Source: Marinobacter sp. (GTDB lineage Bacteria > Pseudomonadota > Gammaproteobacteria > Pseudomonadales > Oleiphilaceae). Taken from it: a DNA stretch of 64,000 bases. The notes under the pieces are model-generated. The model saw nothing but the letters and a program-made list of their open reading frames with translations. It had not been told where the DNA came from and ran no database searches. Both the position numbers and the translations under genes were made by a program. The stretch spans positions 124,001 to 188,000 of the forward strand of contig JAGYIS010000010.1 in NCBI GenBank assembly GCA_018402255.1. The letters run 5' to 3'. Below, piece by piece: positions 24,923 through 36,396 of this stretch (its first letter is position 1; every line of letters begins with the position of its first letter).

Positions 24923-27604
24923 TTAATCTATGGTTAGCGGCTCCCCTTCCGGACTGAACAGCCGGATCTCGCGCGCACCATTGCGATCAATCAGCGCTAC
25001 AATTTCATCGTCCCGATAGTTCATTAAACGCAGCACGGTAATGCCACTGGTCTCCAACTGACGGCGCCAGCTGCGGTACTCTGCGTCTTCTTCACTACGG
25101 TTAAGACGCCCGAAAATGGCTTGCCCTGCGCCCGGCTGCACAACGCCCTCTGCAAATTCGCCATCGGTGTTGCCCGCCACCACAATATCGCCATTGAACA
25201 ACATGCCCTGAGTCAGGGTGATATGGGCATTTTCGTCAAAACCCTTCGCCATAAGAGCGGTTCCGATGACCCCAGAGGCGCTGTAGCCAAGCGCAAACCC
25301 GACCCGATTATTGAGCGAGCTGTGCAGCAGTTCCGTTCCATCGTCTGCGTTTTCCTGCACCGAATAATCCCAGGGCCCATCGCCAATCAGCCACACATTG
25401 CCGTCGCCATAAAAACCGTGCTGGAGTGTCTCTGACGTGTTTTCACCAATCTGATAGACCGTTGGCGCTGAAGTGGCATTGCCGCTGAAGAAGAAGGGAC
25501 CGGTTACCGCGGTGCCATCAATCGACACCGGGGCCTGACCGAAGAGCAACGGGTTCACTGTCTGGGCGCTGCCGCCGACAACCCGATCGTTGCCTGACGA
25601 CCCCACCTGACGGGACCAGGCAAGGGTCGGTACCAAGGTTTCGCCATCCGGGACGCTGTCAATTCGAGCAAGAAAGGTGTCGATGCCACCGGCCGCCGTC
25701 TCGCCGCTCCAGACGCCACTGGTTTCACCTGCCACGACGACGTGGCCACTGGCGGCATTGAGCCCCACCCAGCGCACACGATCATCCCCCGAGGAACCAA
25801 TCCGGTGAAGGTCATCCCAGCGCAGCTCGTATTCACCGTTACTTTGCAATCGATACAGTCCTGTTACGATATCGACCGCGCCAGAGGCGCCTCCGGCGCC
25901 AATGCTCTCATCGGTTGAAAAGGCCACTGCCAGTTCGTACCGGCTAACCCTGACCCTGTTTTCCGTGACCCGACGCTCAGCGACATCGACAAACACGTCG
26001 GGCTGCGCGCCAGACGAGAGGGTAGCCACCACAACCGTGTTCCCCAGGGGCGCGCCCGACTGATCGTATATCCGAACCTGAACTTCATCATTGTGATGGC
26101 CCGCAACAAAAAAACGGCCGCCGTGGCCCACAGCAAGGTCTGTAGGCACAAACCCGTCGGTCCAGGTCAAATGCTGAGACAGACGGTTAAGGTTGACCCG
26201 TAACAGGTTGTCGCTGGCGCCCCGGGCAAACCCTTGCCGACCGGCCTGATACGCATTGTCGACGGCAAGTTGACCAAACCGGTCGTTAAGGTCATCCGGA
26301 GCGGTATAGCTGCCAGTTGCCCGAACCTCGAAGACCAACTCATCCTGTCCTGTCGGGAATTCAAGGGTAGCGTTCGCCACGCCGTCCTGTTCGATGAAAA
26401 ATTCAGTGCCCAGACGTGCTGTTGAGCCCTGGGCCTGGGTCAGGCGGGCGGTGACAGGACCTTCACGGTCGCCGGTCAGGATTGCACGATAGCTGCGCAC
26501 TTCACCCGTATTCAAGGTGTCTCTGGGCCCGCCATTGGGGGTTTCTATAGACACGACCGGTTCGTTATCCTGAATGGTCAGGGTAGAACGCACTTCGGTA
26601 TCTGAAGCGCCCAATGATGCGATGCCTGTACGCACTTCTGTCAGCACAAGCTGGGCAAGCTCACTCGGCTCAGGAATCACATCATCGATCACTTCCAGCG
26701 GGATATAGCATTCCGTAATGCCGGGCTCCAGGGTAATAACGCCATGGTCATACACCCCTTCATCGTTGGTGAAATACTGGATGTAATCCAGGTTATTGCC
26801 ATCCTCATCCGTTGGCAGCAATGAAGCACTCCCGCGGGCAACAATGTCGTTGCCAATAATCGCCCGGCCAAGATTGTCGCTACTGTACTCGCAGCTCTGG
26901 TGCGGCGGTGATTGTTCGTCATCGCAGGTGTTTTCATCAAACTCGGAGCGCAATTCAAAGGCCACAGACACCCGGGTGACGGACGGCTGATCCAACAGAA
27001 TCTGAACGAACACCCGGTTGGTTTCTGCGGTGACGGCCGCGGTGCCATCAGGTGCGCCATCATCGTCATAGAGGTCAATATCAAAACCATGCTCACCTCT
27101 GGATTCAAGGTCGGGCAAAGCACACCGTTCGCGGGAACTGTCAGCAATCTCAGGGCTTTCCCCCTCAACAAACGTCGGCGCTTCCAGCGACAGCACGTTG
27201 CGCTTTACCTCAACATCGAACGGCTGAAACCCGGCCATACGTCCATCGGTTGAGACAATATCGATGTTTTCGGTTTTGCCGAGGTCTGACTCCCCTCGCC
27301 CGCCGCCAGACAATCCTGGCACACCGCGCATGATCACGCCCTGGCGGGCTTTGTTGCTGGTGTCTTCCAGAGCCAGCCAGGACGGCGCGTTGGTCAGGGA
27401 GTAATCGAGAATACTCTCACCGCCATAGGCGCCCCAGTTGTAATAATACTCGACACCGAGATAGGCGGTTGCGGGCGGCGCGCCAAGCAAGGTTGGCTGA
27501 TCGGGATCTTTCTCGGTCTTGCAACCGGTCGCGACCAATGCGATCAACGACAGGCCAATGAGGCGGCACGTGTAAGGGGTGCGGGAGAACAAATCGGCGC
27601 GCAT
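24923..27604 (-). CDS. Large secreted lipoprotein with Ig-like, Calx-beta-like and propeller-like repeats
   Basis: Predicted lipoprotein of 893 residues, lipobox VATGC with Cys28. The first ~100 residues have a putative Ig-type pattern (LGVEYYYNW, DYSLTNAPSWLALED, then a GVPG turn). The middle, to about 360, has a Calx-beta-like domain ending in LTIQDNEP and is acidic. From about 460 to the end there are propeller-like repeats of the kind SSGDDRVRWVGLNAASGHVVVAGETSG. It probably sits at the cell surface. It stands alone on the minus strand between the CBS gene and ligA. No specific function can be given. Confidence 0.7.
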   Translation of the reverse strand: MRADLFSRTPYTCRLIGLSLIALVATGCKTEKDPDQPTLLGAPPATAYLGVEYYYNWGAYGGESILDYSLTNAPSWLALEDTSNKARQGVIMRGVPGLSGGGRGESDLGKTENIDIVSTDGRMAGFQPFDVEVKRNVLSLEAPTFVEGESPEIADSSRERCALPDLESRGEHGFDIDLYDDDGAPDGTAAVTAETNRVFVQILLDQPSVTRVSVAFELRSEFDENTCDDEQSPPHQSCEYSSDNLGRAIIGNDIVARGSASLLPTDEDGNNLDYIQYFTNDEGVYDHGVITLEPGITECYIPLEVIDDVIPEPSELAQLVLTEVRTGIASLGASDTEVRSTLTIQDNEPVVSIETPNGGPRDTLNTGEVRSYRAILTGDREGPVTARLTQAQGSTARLGTEFFIEQDGVANATLEFPTGQDELVFEVRATGSYTAPDDLNDRFGQLAVDNAYQAGRQGFARGASDNLLRVNLNRLSQHLTWTDGFVPTDLAVGHGGRFFVAGHHNDEVQVRIYDQSGAPLGNTVVVATLSSGAQPDVFVDVAERRVTENRVRVSRYELAVAFSTDESIGAGGASGAVDIVTGLYRLQSNGEYELRWDDLHRIGSSGDDRVRWVGLNAASGHVVVAGETSGVWSGETAAGGIDTFLARIDSVPDGETLVPTLAWSRQVGSSGNDRVVGGSAQTVNPLLFGQAPVSIDGTAVTGPFFFSGNATSAPTVYQIGENTSETLQHGFYGDGNVWLIGDGPWDYSVQENADDGTELLHSSLNNRVGFALGYSASGVIGTALMAKGFDENAHITLTQGMLFNGDIVVAGNTDGEFAEGVVQPGAGQAIFGRLNRSEEDAEYRSWRRQLETSGITVLRLMNYRDDEIVALIDRNGAREIRLFSPEGEPLTID

Positions 27605-27766
27605 GGAAAAATCCGTTTCATGACGTTGTTGTTATGGCGGTGCCCGGAGCAGTTTGTTCGCCCATCGGTTTACACACCGTTACAGATCAACGCCATGGTA
27701 GCCAATTTGAACTCCGCGAGATCTGCGCGAGTTCTCAGATTCGCCGGCCAGGCCGGCATCAGCCGT

Positions 27767-29827
<2,061 letters not shown>

Positions 29828-30880
29828 TTACACCCGATGGGAACGCTGTTTACGTTCAAATTCACGGATGCGCTGCCGGCAATGTTCAATGGTCTGAGGC
29901 GTCATCACACTTCGGCGCTCGTCTTTCAACTCACCGCCCATATTGCGCACCACGCACTGGGCTGTTTCGAGCATGAATTCGAACGCCTGCATGGCATTGG
30001 TCGGACCGGGCAAGCTCATAAAGAAGCTGATCCCCGGCGTACTGAGGCCGGGCATGTCTTTCGGCCGGAAGGTTCCGGGCTCAACCGCGTTCGCCACACT
30101 GAACTGGACCGGTGTGGTGGTGTCCGAGCCTTCATGACGATGATAGATGTCCAGGTCGCCATGCTCCAGACCACAGGCTTCAAACAGCTTTTTCAGGATT
30201 GTGCCTTCAAACTGCGCTCCGCTGCGAGCAAGCACGTTGATAACCACCACTTCACGGGCTTCGGGGCGATTCGCCCCGGCCAGCGGTTGATTCTTGCCGG
30301 GTTTGGCCGCTGACCGCTTGGCGGTATCTTCTTCTACTTCCGTGGTAACAACTGGCGGCTCTCGATCTGCAACACCCGATTTAGCAGGTCTGGACCTGGT
30401 CACCGGGGCGGTTTTGGGAGGTTGATTGACGACAGGTTCCGCAGCGGGAATCGGATCCGGTTTCCGGTCGGGCTCCGGCGCCGGTTGCTCTGGTTCGGCA
30501 TCAGCCACCTGTGGCTCACCCAGGTCGGACTCCTTGATACGGTCAGCCAGGCCTTCATCTTCGCCGTCGTCGTCAGCGGCGCCCCAGCCGGTCTCTGGTG
30601 TTACGTCATCTTCGTCGGCACTGCTGAACTCTTCTGAGGTGTCAGATTTGAAGTATCCTCTTGCCTCAAGGGTGCCACGAGATATGGTGCGGGCTCCGCC
30701 GTTCGGCAATTCCGGGTTGTAATCATCATCCAGCGGGGACTGTTTCAGGTCATCGGCCCCCATCCCGGAGGAGATGGCCATGGATTCTTTCCGGGCCCGA
30801 CGCATCCGCCGCACACCGTCGATTACGATGCCAAGAATAACCAGGGTACCTATGGCAATTAACCATTCCCTAAGTGACAT
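29828..30880 (-). CDS. zipA: Cell division protein ZipA
   Basis: Inner-membrane protein that tethers FtsZ filaments. The 350 residues begin with one membrane segment (about 4-22, EWLIAIGTLVILGIVIDGV), followed by a long acidic, Pro-rich disordered linker (about 40-210) and the globular FtsZ-binding domain (about 210-340; VVINVLARSGAQFEG, GLEHGDLDIYHRH and PGISFFMSLPGP). It lies between smc and ligA, an arrangement also known in pseudomonads. Confidence 0.95.
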   Translation of the reverse strand: MSLREWLIAIGTLVILGIVIDGVRRMRRARKESMAISSGMGADDLKQSPLDDDYNPELPNGGARTISRGTLEARGYFKSDTSEEFSSADEDDVTPETGWGAADDDGEDEGLADRIKESDLGEPQVADAEPEQPAPEPDRKPDPIPAAEPVVNQPPKTAPVTRSRPAKSGVADREPPVVTTEVEEDTAKRSAAKPGKNQPLAGANRPEAREVVVINVLARSGAQFEGTILKKLFEACGLEHGDLDIYHRHEGSDTTTPVQFSVANAVEPGTFRPKDMPGLSTPGISFFMSLPGPTNAMQAFEFMLETAQCVVRNMGGELKDERRSVMTPQTIEHCRQRIREFERKQRSHRV

Positions 30881-31001
30881 AATGCTGCTGTCCTGTTTGC
30901 AGTTTGGAACGTTGCTACTCTAAGAAAAGCCCGTAATGAATACAACGCACTCCGGGCCCAGATGGCTGTATTGTCATGGTTGGCGGCTTTTTCGCCAACC
31001 C

Positions 31002-34000
31002 TCAGGCCTCGGCCAGTGCGGCGGCCTCGTCTACGTCCACCGATACCAGTCGTGAGCAACCCGGTTCGTGCATGGTCACCCCCATCAACTGATCCGCCAT
31101 TTCCATGGCGATTTTATTGTGGGTAATGTAGATGAACTGTACCTGTTTGGACATCTCTTTCACCATATTGGCGTAACGGCCAACGTTGGCATCGTCCAGG
31201 GGCGCGTCAACCTCGTCCAGCATACAAAAGGGAGCCGGGTTGAGCTGGAAAATCGAGAATACCAGTGCGATTGCCGTCAGCGCCTTTTCGCCGCCAGATA
31301 ACAGGTGAATCGTGCTGTTTTTCTTGCCCGGTGGTCTCGCCATGATGGTAACACCGGTTTCCAGCAAGTCCTCGCCGGTCAGTTCAAGATAGGCATTGCC
31401 GCCCCCGAATACCTTGGGGAAAAGCGCCTGCAAACCACCGTTAACCTGATCGAAAGTCTCTTTGAAGCGCTGACGGGTTTCCCGGTCGATCTTGCGGATC
31501 GCGGTATCCAGGGTTTCCAGGGCTTCCATCAAATCGTTGTGCTGCTCGTCCAGATAATTCTTGCGCTCACTCTGAACCTGGTACTCCTCAATCGCCGCCA
31601 GGTTGATGGCGCCAAGTCGCTGAATCCGGTTGCCAATTCTCTCAAGCTCCTCCGCCCAGACTTTTTCTTCGGCGTCATCTGGCATCTGCTCGAGCACATC
31701 GTGCAACTTGACGTTTAACTCTGTGAGCTGCTCGATGTGGTTGCCGGATCGAATTTCCAGTGCCTGCGATTCCATCTTGAGCTTCTCAAGGCGTGACCGA
31801 ACATCCTGCACCAGGTGGTCGGTGCGGTTTCTGCCCTGCTCCCGATCCCGCACTTCGCGATCGATGTCTTCCAGCGCGTCTCTGGCTTCCGCAAGTTTTT
31901 CTTCTTCTGCCAACCGACGTTCCAGCAAACCTTCAAGCTGTAACTGGAGATCTTCCAGAGGCTCCTCGGCATTTTCACGAGATTCCCGCAGAACGTCCAG
32001 GCGCTCATCGAGTCGTTCTTTTTGCAGCTGCATACGATCGATCGTTTGCTTGAGCCCGTCCCTTTGGCTCTGCAGGGTTTGCAATTGCAATTGCAGCTGA
32101 TGGGCATGATCCCGGTCGTGTCTGGCTTCCTGACGCAACCGGTCAAGATTTTCCCGCAGCGTGTCCCGGTGCTCCAGCAACCGCTCTTTTTCGACATCGC
32201 TGTCTTCAGTCGACGCCAGCGCCAGGTTCCACTCTTCCCGCGCCTCACCCAGGTTATCCTGCTGCTCTTCCAGACTTGCCGCCACATCCTCGATATCGTC
32301 GCGTATTCTGGATAGCCGCTCATCAATCTGCTCCGCCCGGGCTTTCAGTCCGCTCACCCGCGACGCCAGCATCCCGAGCTCCCGCTCAGCCTCGTTCAGG
32401 CGACTCTGGGCGTCGTCTCTCGAAGCTTCGGCCCGCTCGGCTTTTTCCTGCAGCTGTTCCAGGGTCGCCGTAGCACTCTCAAGTTGCTCTTCCGCTTCCG
32501 CCAGACGCGCTTCAAGCTCATTGACGATCTTCTGGCGCTCGATCACACCCACCTGTGCGGCATCAGAATCCGGCATCAGAATCCAGTCCCGGGCCACCCA
32601 TACGCCATCTTGAGTGATCAGGCTCTGTCCGTCGGCCAAGCTGCCTCTTTGCGCCAGAGCTGCATCGACCGAGTCAGCAATATCGATTCCCTCCAGCAAA
32701 TGTCCGACCGCCGCTACCCCCGATACTTTCGCCGCAAGCCCATTGCTCACCGTATTGGCAGCTGATTGCCCGGATACCAGGGCCAAGCCCTTGGGGGCCC
32801 TCTGTAATGCTTCGGTCAGATGATCAAATCCGGGCAATGAAAGCCCCTGACTGAAACGGCCAATCACCTGTTCAATGGCGAATTCCCAGCCGTCCTCAAT
32901 ACGCAGTGCCGACGCGACTCTCGGGGCGTCTGATAAGCCGGTGTCACCAAGCCAGGCCTGAAGCGCATCGTCCTGGCCACCCATCTGCTCGTTCAACAAG
33001 GCCTGCTGAGACTCCAGAGAGGCCCGCAGGCTTTGTACCTTCTGACGATGCTCGGAGACGTCCTGCTCCACGGTTCGTAATTGCTGGCGACACTCGTAAA
33101 CATCATCCTGCAAAGACTCGATTCGCTCCGCCGCCTCTTCCCGTTGCAGCTCCAACGTTTGCTGTTGTTCCAGCAACGCGTCCAGCTCTGCTCGATCCAG
33201 TTGGCCGTCAAGCGACTGCTGCTCATCAAGCAGCTTGCTACGACGGCTCTGCAATTGGGTTATCGCATCCTCAAGAGAACGGATACGGGACTGGGCAAGT
33301 TCAGCCTGACGCCGGGCATCCGCAGACCGGGCACTGAATGCCTCCCAACGCTGCTGCCAATCGCTCATCGCATCTTCGGCCAGCTGCAGTTGCTCGCCGG
33401 ACTCTTCAGAACGCATGGCCAAGGCTTCCTGCTCCGGCTCGAGCATATCGAGCTCGTCCTGAATACTGGTCAGCCTCTCTTCATCCTGTTCCAGTTCGCG
33501 GCGTAACTCGCGCTGGTTAGCCATCGCCTGGTCCAGTTCGGCGGCCGTTTGCCGACTGCGGTCACGCTGATGTTCCAGGCTCTGCTCTATCCTTGCGATG
33601 TCAGCACCGGCCTCGTAATAGCGGGCCTGGGCGCGGTTGAAGTGCTCCGTACGTTCATGATGATTCTCACGCAGGGACTCCATGGAGGTTTCCAGATTTA
33701 CCCGTTCCGTCAGCAGCTTTTCAAGCTCCAGCTCGGTATCCCGGATTTTGCTGCGCCAGGATTGCAGATCGTTATCCAATGCCTGCCACCGCAAAACGGT
33801 AAGCTCTGCTTTCTTTTGACGCTCTTCGTGCTTATAGGTTTTATACTTTTCGGCAGCCGCGGCTTGGCGTTCAAGATGTTGCAACTGTCTGCCAAGCTCT
33901 TCCCGAAGGTCCGTCAACCGCTCCAGGTTTTCCTGGGTTCGCTTGATACGGCTTTCGGTCTCGCGCCGCCGCTCTTTATACTTGGAGATTCCCGCCGCTT

Positions 34001-34496
34001 CTTCTATGTAAACCCTGAGCTCTTCCGGCTTGGCTTCAATCAGGCGAGAAATCATGCCCTGCTCGATGATGGCGTAGCTGCGCGGCCCCAGGCCGGTACC
34101 CAGAAACAGATCGGTGATATCTCGGCGGCGGCATTTAGCCCCGTTCAGAAAATATTCGGATTGACCTTCCCGTGACACCCGGCGCTTCACAGAGATTTCG
34201 TTGAACTTGACGAACTCACCCGGAGCCGTGCCATCACTGTTATCAAAGACCAGCTCAATGGTGGCCTGGCCCACCGGTTTACGAGCGCTGGAACCATTAA
34301 AGATGACGTCGGTCATGGACTCACCGCGCAAGTATTTCGCGGAGCTTTCACCCATCACCCAGCGCACGGCATCGATGATGTTGGACTTGCCACAGCCGTT
34401 AGGACCCACCACCGATGTCATATTGGTCGGGAACGGCACTGTTGTAGGGTCTACAAACGATTTGAAACCGGCCAGCTTAATCGACTTGAGCCGCAT
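31002..34496 (-). CDS. smc: Chromosome partition ATPase SMC
   Basis: Core of the bacterial condensin complex with ScpA and ScpB. The 1164 residues have the standard plan: ABC head half with Walker A GPNGCGKS (31-38), long coiled coil, hinge at about 510-650, returning coiled coil, and the second head half with signature LLSGGEKALTAIAL and Walker B FCMLDEVDAPLDDANV. Its ScpA/ScpB partners are encoded 4-7 kb away in a separate operon. It starts 1 base after the gntR stop. Confidence 0.97.
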   Translation of the reverse strand: MRLKSIKLAGFKSFVDPTTVPFPTNMTSVVGPNGCGKSNIIDAVRWVMGESSAKYLRGESMTDVIFNGSSARKPVGQATIELVFDNSDGTAPGEFVKFNEISVKRRVSREGQSEYFLNGAKCRRRDITDLFLGTGLGPRSYAIIEQGMISRLIEAKPEELRVYIEEAAGISKYKERRRETESRIKRTQENLERLTDLREELGRQLQHLERQAAAAEKYKTYKHEERQKKAELTVLRWQALDNDLQSWRSKIRDTELELEKLLTERVNLETSMESLRENHHERTEHFNRAQARYYEAGADIARIEQSLEHQRDRSRQTAAELDQAMANQRELRRELEQDEERLTSIQDELDMLEPEQEALAMRSEESGEQLQLAEDAMSDWQQRWEAFSARSADARRQAELAQSRIRSLEDAITQLQSRRSKLLDEQQSLDGQLDRAELDALLEQQQTLELQREEAAERIESLQDDVYECRQQLRTVEQDVSEHRQKVQSLRASLESQQALLNEQMGGQDDALQAWLGDTGLSDAPRVASALRIEDGWEFAIEQVIGRFSQGLSLPGFDHLTEALQRAPKGLALVSGQSAANTVSNGLAAKVSGVAAVGHLLEGIDIADSVDAALAQRGSLADGQSLITQDGVWVARDWILMPDSDAAQVGVIERQKIVNELEARLAEAEEQLESATATLEQLQEKAERAEASRDDAQSRLNEAERELGMLASRVSGLKARAEQIDERLSRIRDDIEDVAASLEEQQDNLGEAREEWNLALASTEDSDVEKERLLEHRDTLRENLDRLRQEARHDRDHAHQLQLQLQTLQSQRDGLKQTIDRMQLQKERLDERLDVLRESRENAEEPLEDLQLQLEGLLERRLAEEEKLAEARDALEDIDREVRDREQGRNRTDHLVQDVRSRLEKLKMESQALEIRSGNHIEQLTELNVKLHDVLEQMPDDAEEKVWAEELERIGNRIQRLGAINLAAIEEYQVQSERKNYLDEQHNDLMEALETLDTAIRKIDRETRQRFKETFDQVNGGLQALFPKVFGGGNAYLELTGEDLLETGVTIMARPPGKKNSTIHLLSGGEKALTAIALVFSIFQLNPAPFCMLDEVDAPLDDANVGRYANMVKEMSKQVQFIYITHNKIAMEMADQLMGVTMHEPGCSRLVSVDVDEAAALAEA

Positions 34497-34497
34497 A

Positions 34498-35193
34498 TCA
34501 GGCCTTCTCCTCCGTGAGAATACTCAAAACCTGCTGTCGCTGATGTTCGCCAAATTCCTGGATGACCTGTTCAAGCTGATCACTGTCACCTTTGACAGCC
34601 GCGTCTGCCAGGTGACGGAAGAAAGTTCCGGTTTCTCCGATTTCGCTCCGAAAATGCTCCAGCGCGACATAATAGGTGCGGCTGATGGCGGGCCGGAAGT
34701 TCTCAAGCGTTTCTTCAAGAAAGGGGTTTTCAATCAGTCGATAGGCGTAGCGCATCACGCCGAAGCCAGCATCAATCACTTGCTCTGCGGCGTCCGGGGC
34801 ACTGGAATTGAGCGCATCAATAACCGCCTGGAGCTCCTTGACCTGACTCATCACCCCGCCGAGTTCCGCACCGGACCAACGCTCCAGCACCTTGCGTCCG
34901 AGCATGCACAGCAAGTCAATGTAGATGTCGTAGAGCGCATCAACGGAGCCCGGTGTCAGCTCTGAAACCACGGCGCCACGTCGCGGAAAAATTTCCACCA
35001 GATGCCGACGTTCGAGAATGAGCAGTGCTTCCCGCACTGAACCCCGGCTAACGTTGAGCTCACCCGCCACTTTCAGCTCCTGAACCCGCTCTCCGGGTTT
35101 CAGGTCGCGGACAATGATGCGCTGACCAATGTGCTGGGCGATCTGCTCTGAAAGGCTTTCCGGTGCCTGAAATCTCATAAACCTGTTGCTCAC
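34498..35193 (-). CDS. GntR-family transcriptional regulator (FCD type)
   Basis: DNA-binding regulator of 231 residues. A winged helix-turn-helix occupies about 12-75 (LSEQIAQHIGQRIIVRDLKPGERV, then ELNVSRGSVREALLILERRHLV), followed by an all-helical FCD ligand domain (about 85-215). Such proteins usually sense carboxylates or similar small molecules. It is the first gene of the smc-zipA-ligA transcription unit; the same neighbour is found before smc in pseudomonads. Its target genes are unknown. Confidence 0.9.
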   Translation of the reverse strand: MSNRFMRFQAPESLSEQIAQHIGQRIIVRDLKPGERVQELKVAGELNVSRGSVREALLILERRHLVEIFPRRGAVVSELTPGSVDALYDIYIDLLCMLGRKVLERWSGAELGGVMSQVKELQAVIDALNSSAPDAAEQVIDAGFGVMRYAYRLIENPFLEETLENFRPAISRTYYVALEHFRSEIGETGTFFRHLADAAVKGDSDQLEQVIQEFGEHQRQQVLSILTEEKA

Positions 35194-35345
35194 TTCTATC
35201 GGCAGGACGTCGTCAAGCGCAGAAGTTTATCACAGCCGCCCGTCAGCCCCACCCCTTGTCAGACATTTTGATTGCAGGTCGTTTGTAGGCGGCAATAGCC
35301 TGCCGGAATAATGACGCCGCCGAATACACAACAACAAATGGCTTA

Positions 35346-35362
35346 ATATCTATATGAGATAT
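35346..35362. promoter_or_regulatory. Short palindrome between gntR and the GGDEF gene
   Basis: ATATCT-ATATG-AGATAT is a perfect 6-bp inverted repeat with a 5-base spacer in an AT-rich stretch. It lies 153 bases upstream of gntR and 95 bases upstream of the GGDEF gene, so it could be an operator for either. Confidence 0.35.
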
Positions 35363-35457
35363 ATGTCGTACATAACTGTTGCAAATAGCTTTTTTATGAA
35401 TGGCACTAAATGTGCTTGGTGGGGAAGAAATGTATTCACAACGCAGAGTGAGCCGCC

Positions 35458-36384
35458 GTGAAAAATCTTACCTCAATCCAGCCAACCAAGACACAGCCTG
35501 CCAGGCTGGCCGCCTTGAAGCAGTCTTTTCAGGACTGGAATGGAACACAGGATGTGCTCACTCGGATGGCCAAGAGGCTGTCGACTACCCTGTCACTGGA
35601 AACTCAGCTCGGCATTGTCGCGGAAGAAATTGCCGCCACCATTCCGTTTGATGCACTCAACTACCGCCATCGTATCGCACGCCAGGATTTTGTCTTCTCC
35701 ACAGGCATGGGTGGTCCCCACCGCTGTGAATACCGGTTAACCCTGGAAGGCAGCTACTACGGCACCCTGACCTTTCACCGTCGCCATAAATTCAGCGACG
35801 ACGAGTTGACTGGGCTGGAGATGATGCTGTCCGCGGCGATCTGTCCGCTGCGTAACGCCTGTCGCTTTATAGCAATCGAACAAGCCGCGTTGACAGATTC
35901 ACTGACCGGTATTGGCAACAAGCGGGCTCTGGATGAAGCACTCGATCAGGCCAGTGCCCTGGCGGACCGCCACGGGGCGCCCTGGAGTCTGATTCTTTGT
36001 GATCTGGATCATTTCAAGCTGATCAATGACAACCATGGCCATGTGGTTGGCGATCACATATTGACCAAAACGGCAGAAAAACTGGAACAGGCCATTCGCA
36101 ATTCCGACACCGTCTATCGCTTTGGTGGCGAAGAGTTTGCGATATTGCTGCCCCATACCAGCGAACACGAAGCACGGGACGTCGCCGAGCGAATTCGTCT
36201 CGCCATTGAGGATATCCGCGTGGATGGCGGTGAAACACCGCTCACCGTCACAACCAGTTGCGGCGTTGCCATGCACCTGACCGACGAAGCGCCGGATCAG
36301 TGGCTGGCCCGCGCCGATGAAGCCCTGTACCGAGCCAAAGCTCAGGGCCGCAACTGCACGCGGGTGTTCGCGACTATTTCCTGA
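35458..36384 (+). CDS. Diguanylate cyclase (GGDEF domain protein)
   Basis: Predicted cyclic di-GMP synthase of 308 residues. The N-terminal half (about 20-145) has no membrane segment and looks like a GAF-type sensory region. The GGDEF domain (about 150-305) has an intact active site RFGGEEFAILL, the substrate motif LCDLDHFKLINDNHGHVVGD and an RNSD inhibitory I-site five residues before GGEEF, so product feedback is expected. The GTG start is chosen because an in-frame TGA lies 6 bases upstream; the ribosome binding site is weak. Confidence 0.88.
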   Translation: MKNLTSIQPTKTQPARLAALKQSFQDWNGTQDVLTRMAKRLSTTLSLETQLGIVAEEIAATIPFDALNYRHRIARQDFVFSTGMGGPHRCEYRLTLEGSYYGTLTFHRRHKFSDDELTGLEMMLSAAICPLRNACRFIAIEQAALTDSLTGIGNKRALDEALDQASALADRHGAPWSLILCDLDHFKLINDNHGHVVGDHILTKTAEKLEQAIRNSDTVYRFGGEEFAILLPHTSEHEARDVAERIRLAIEDIRVDGGETPLTVTTSCGVAMHLTDEAPDQWLARADEALYRAKAQGRNCTRVFATIS

Positions 36385-36396
36385 TCAGTCCCCAGC

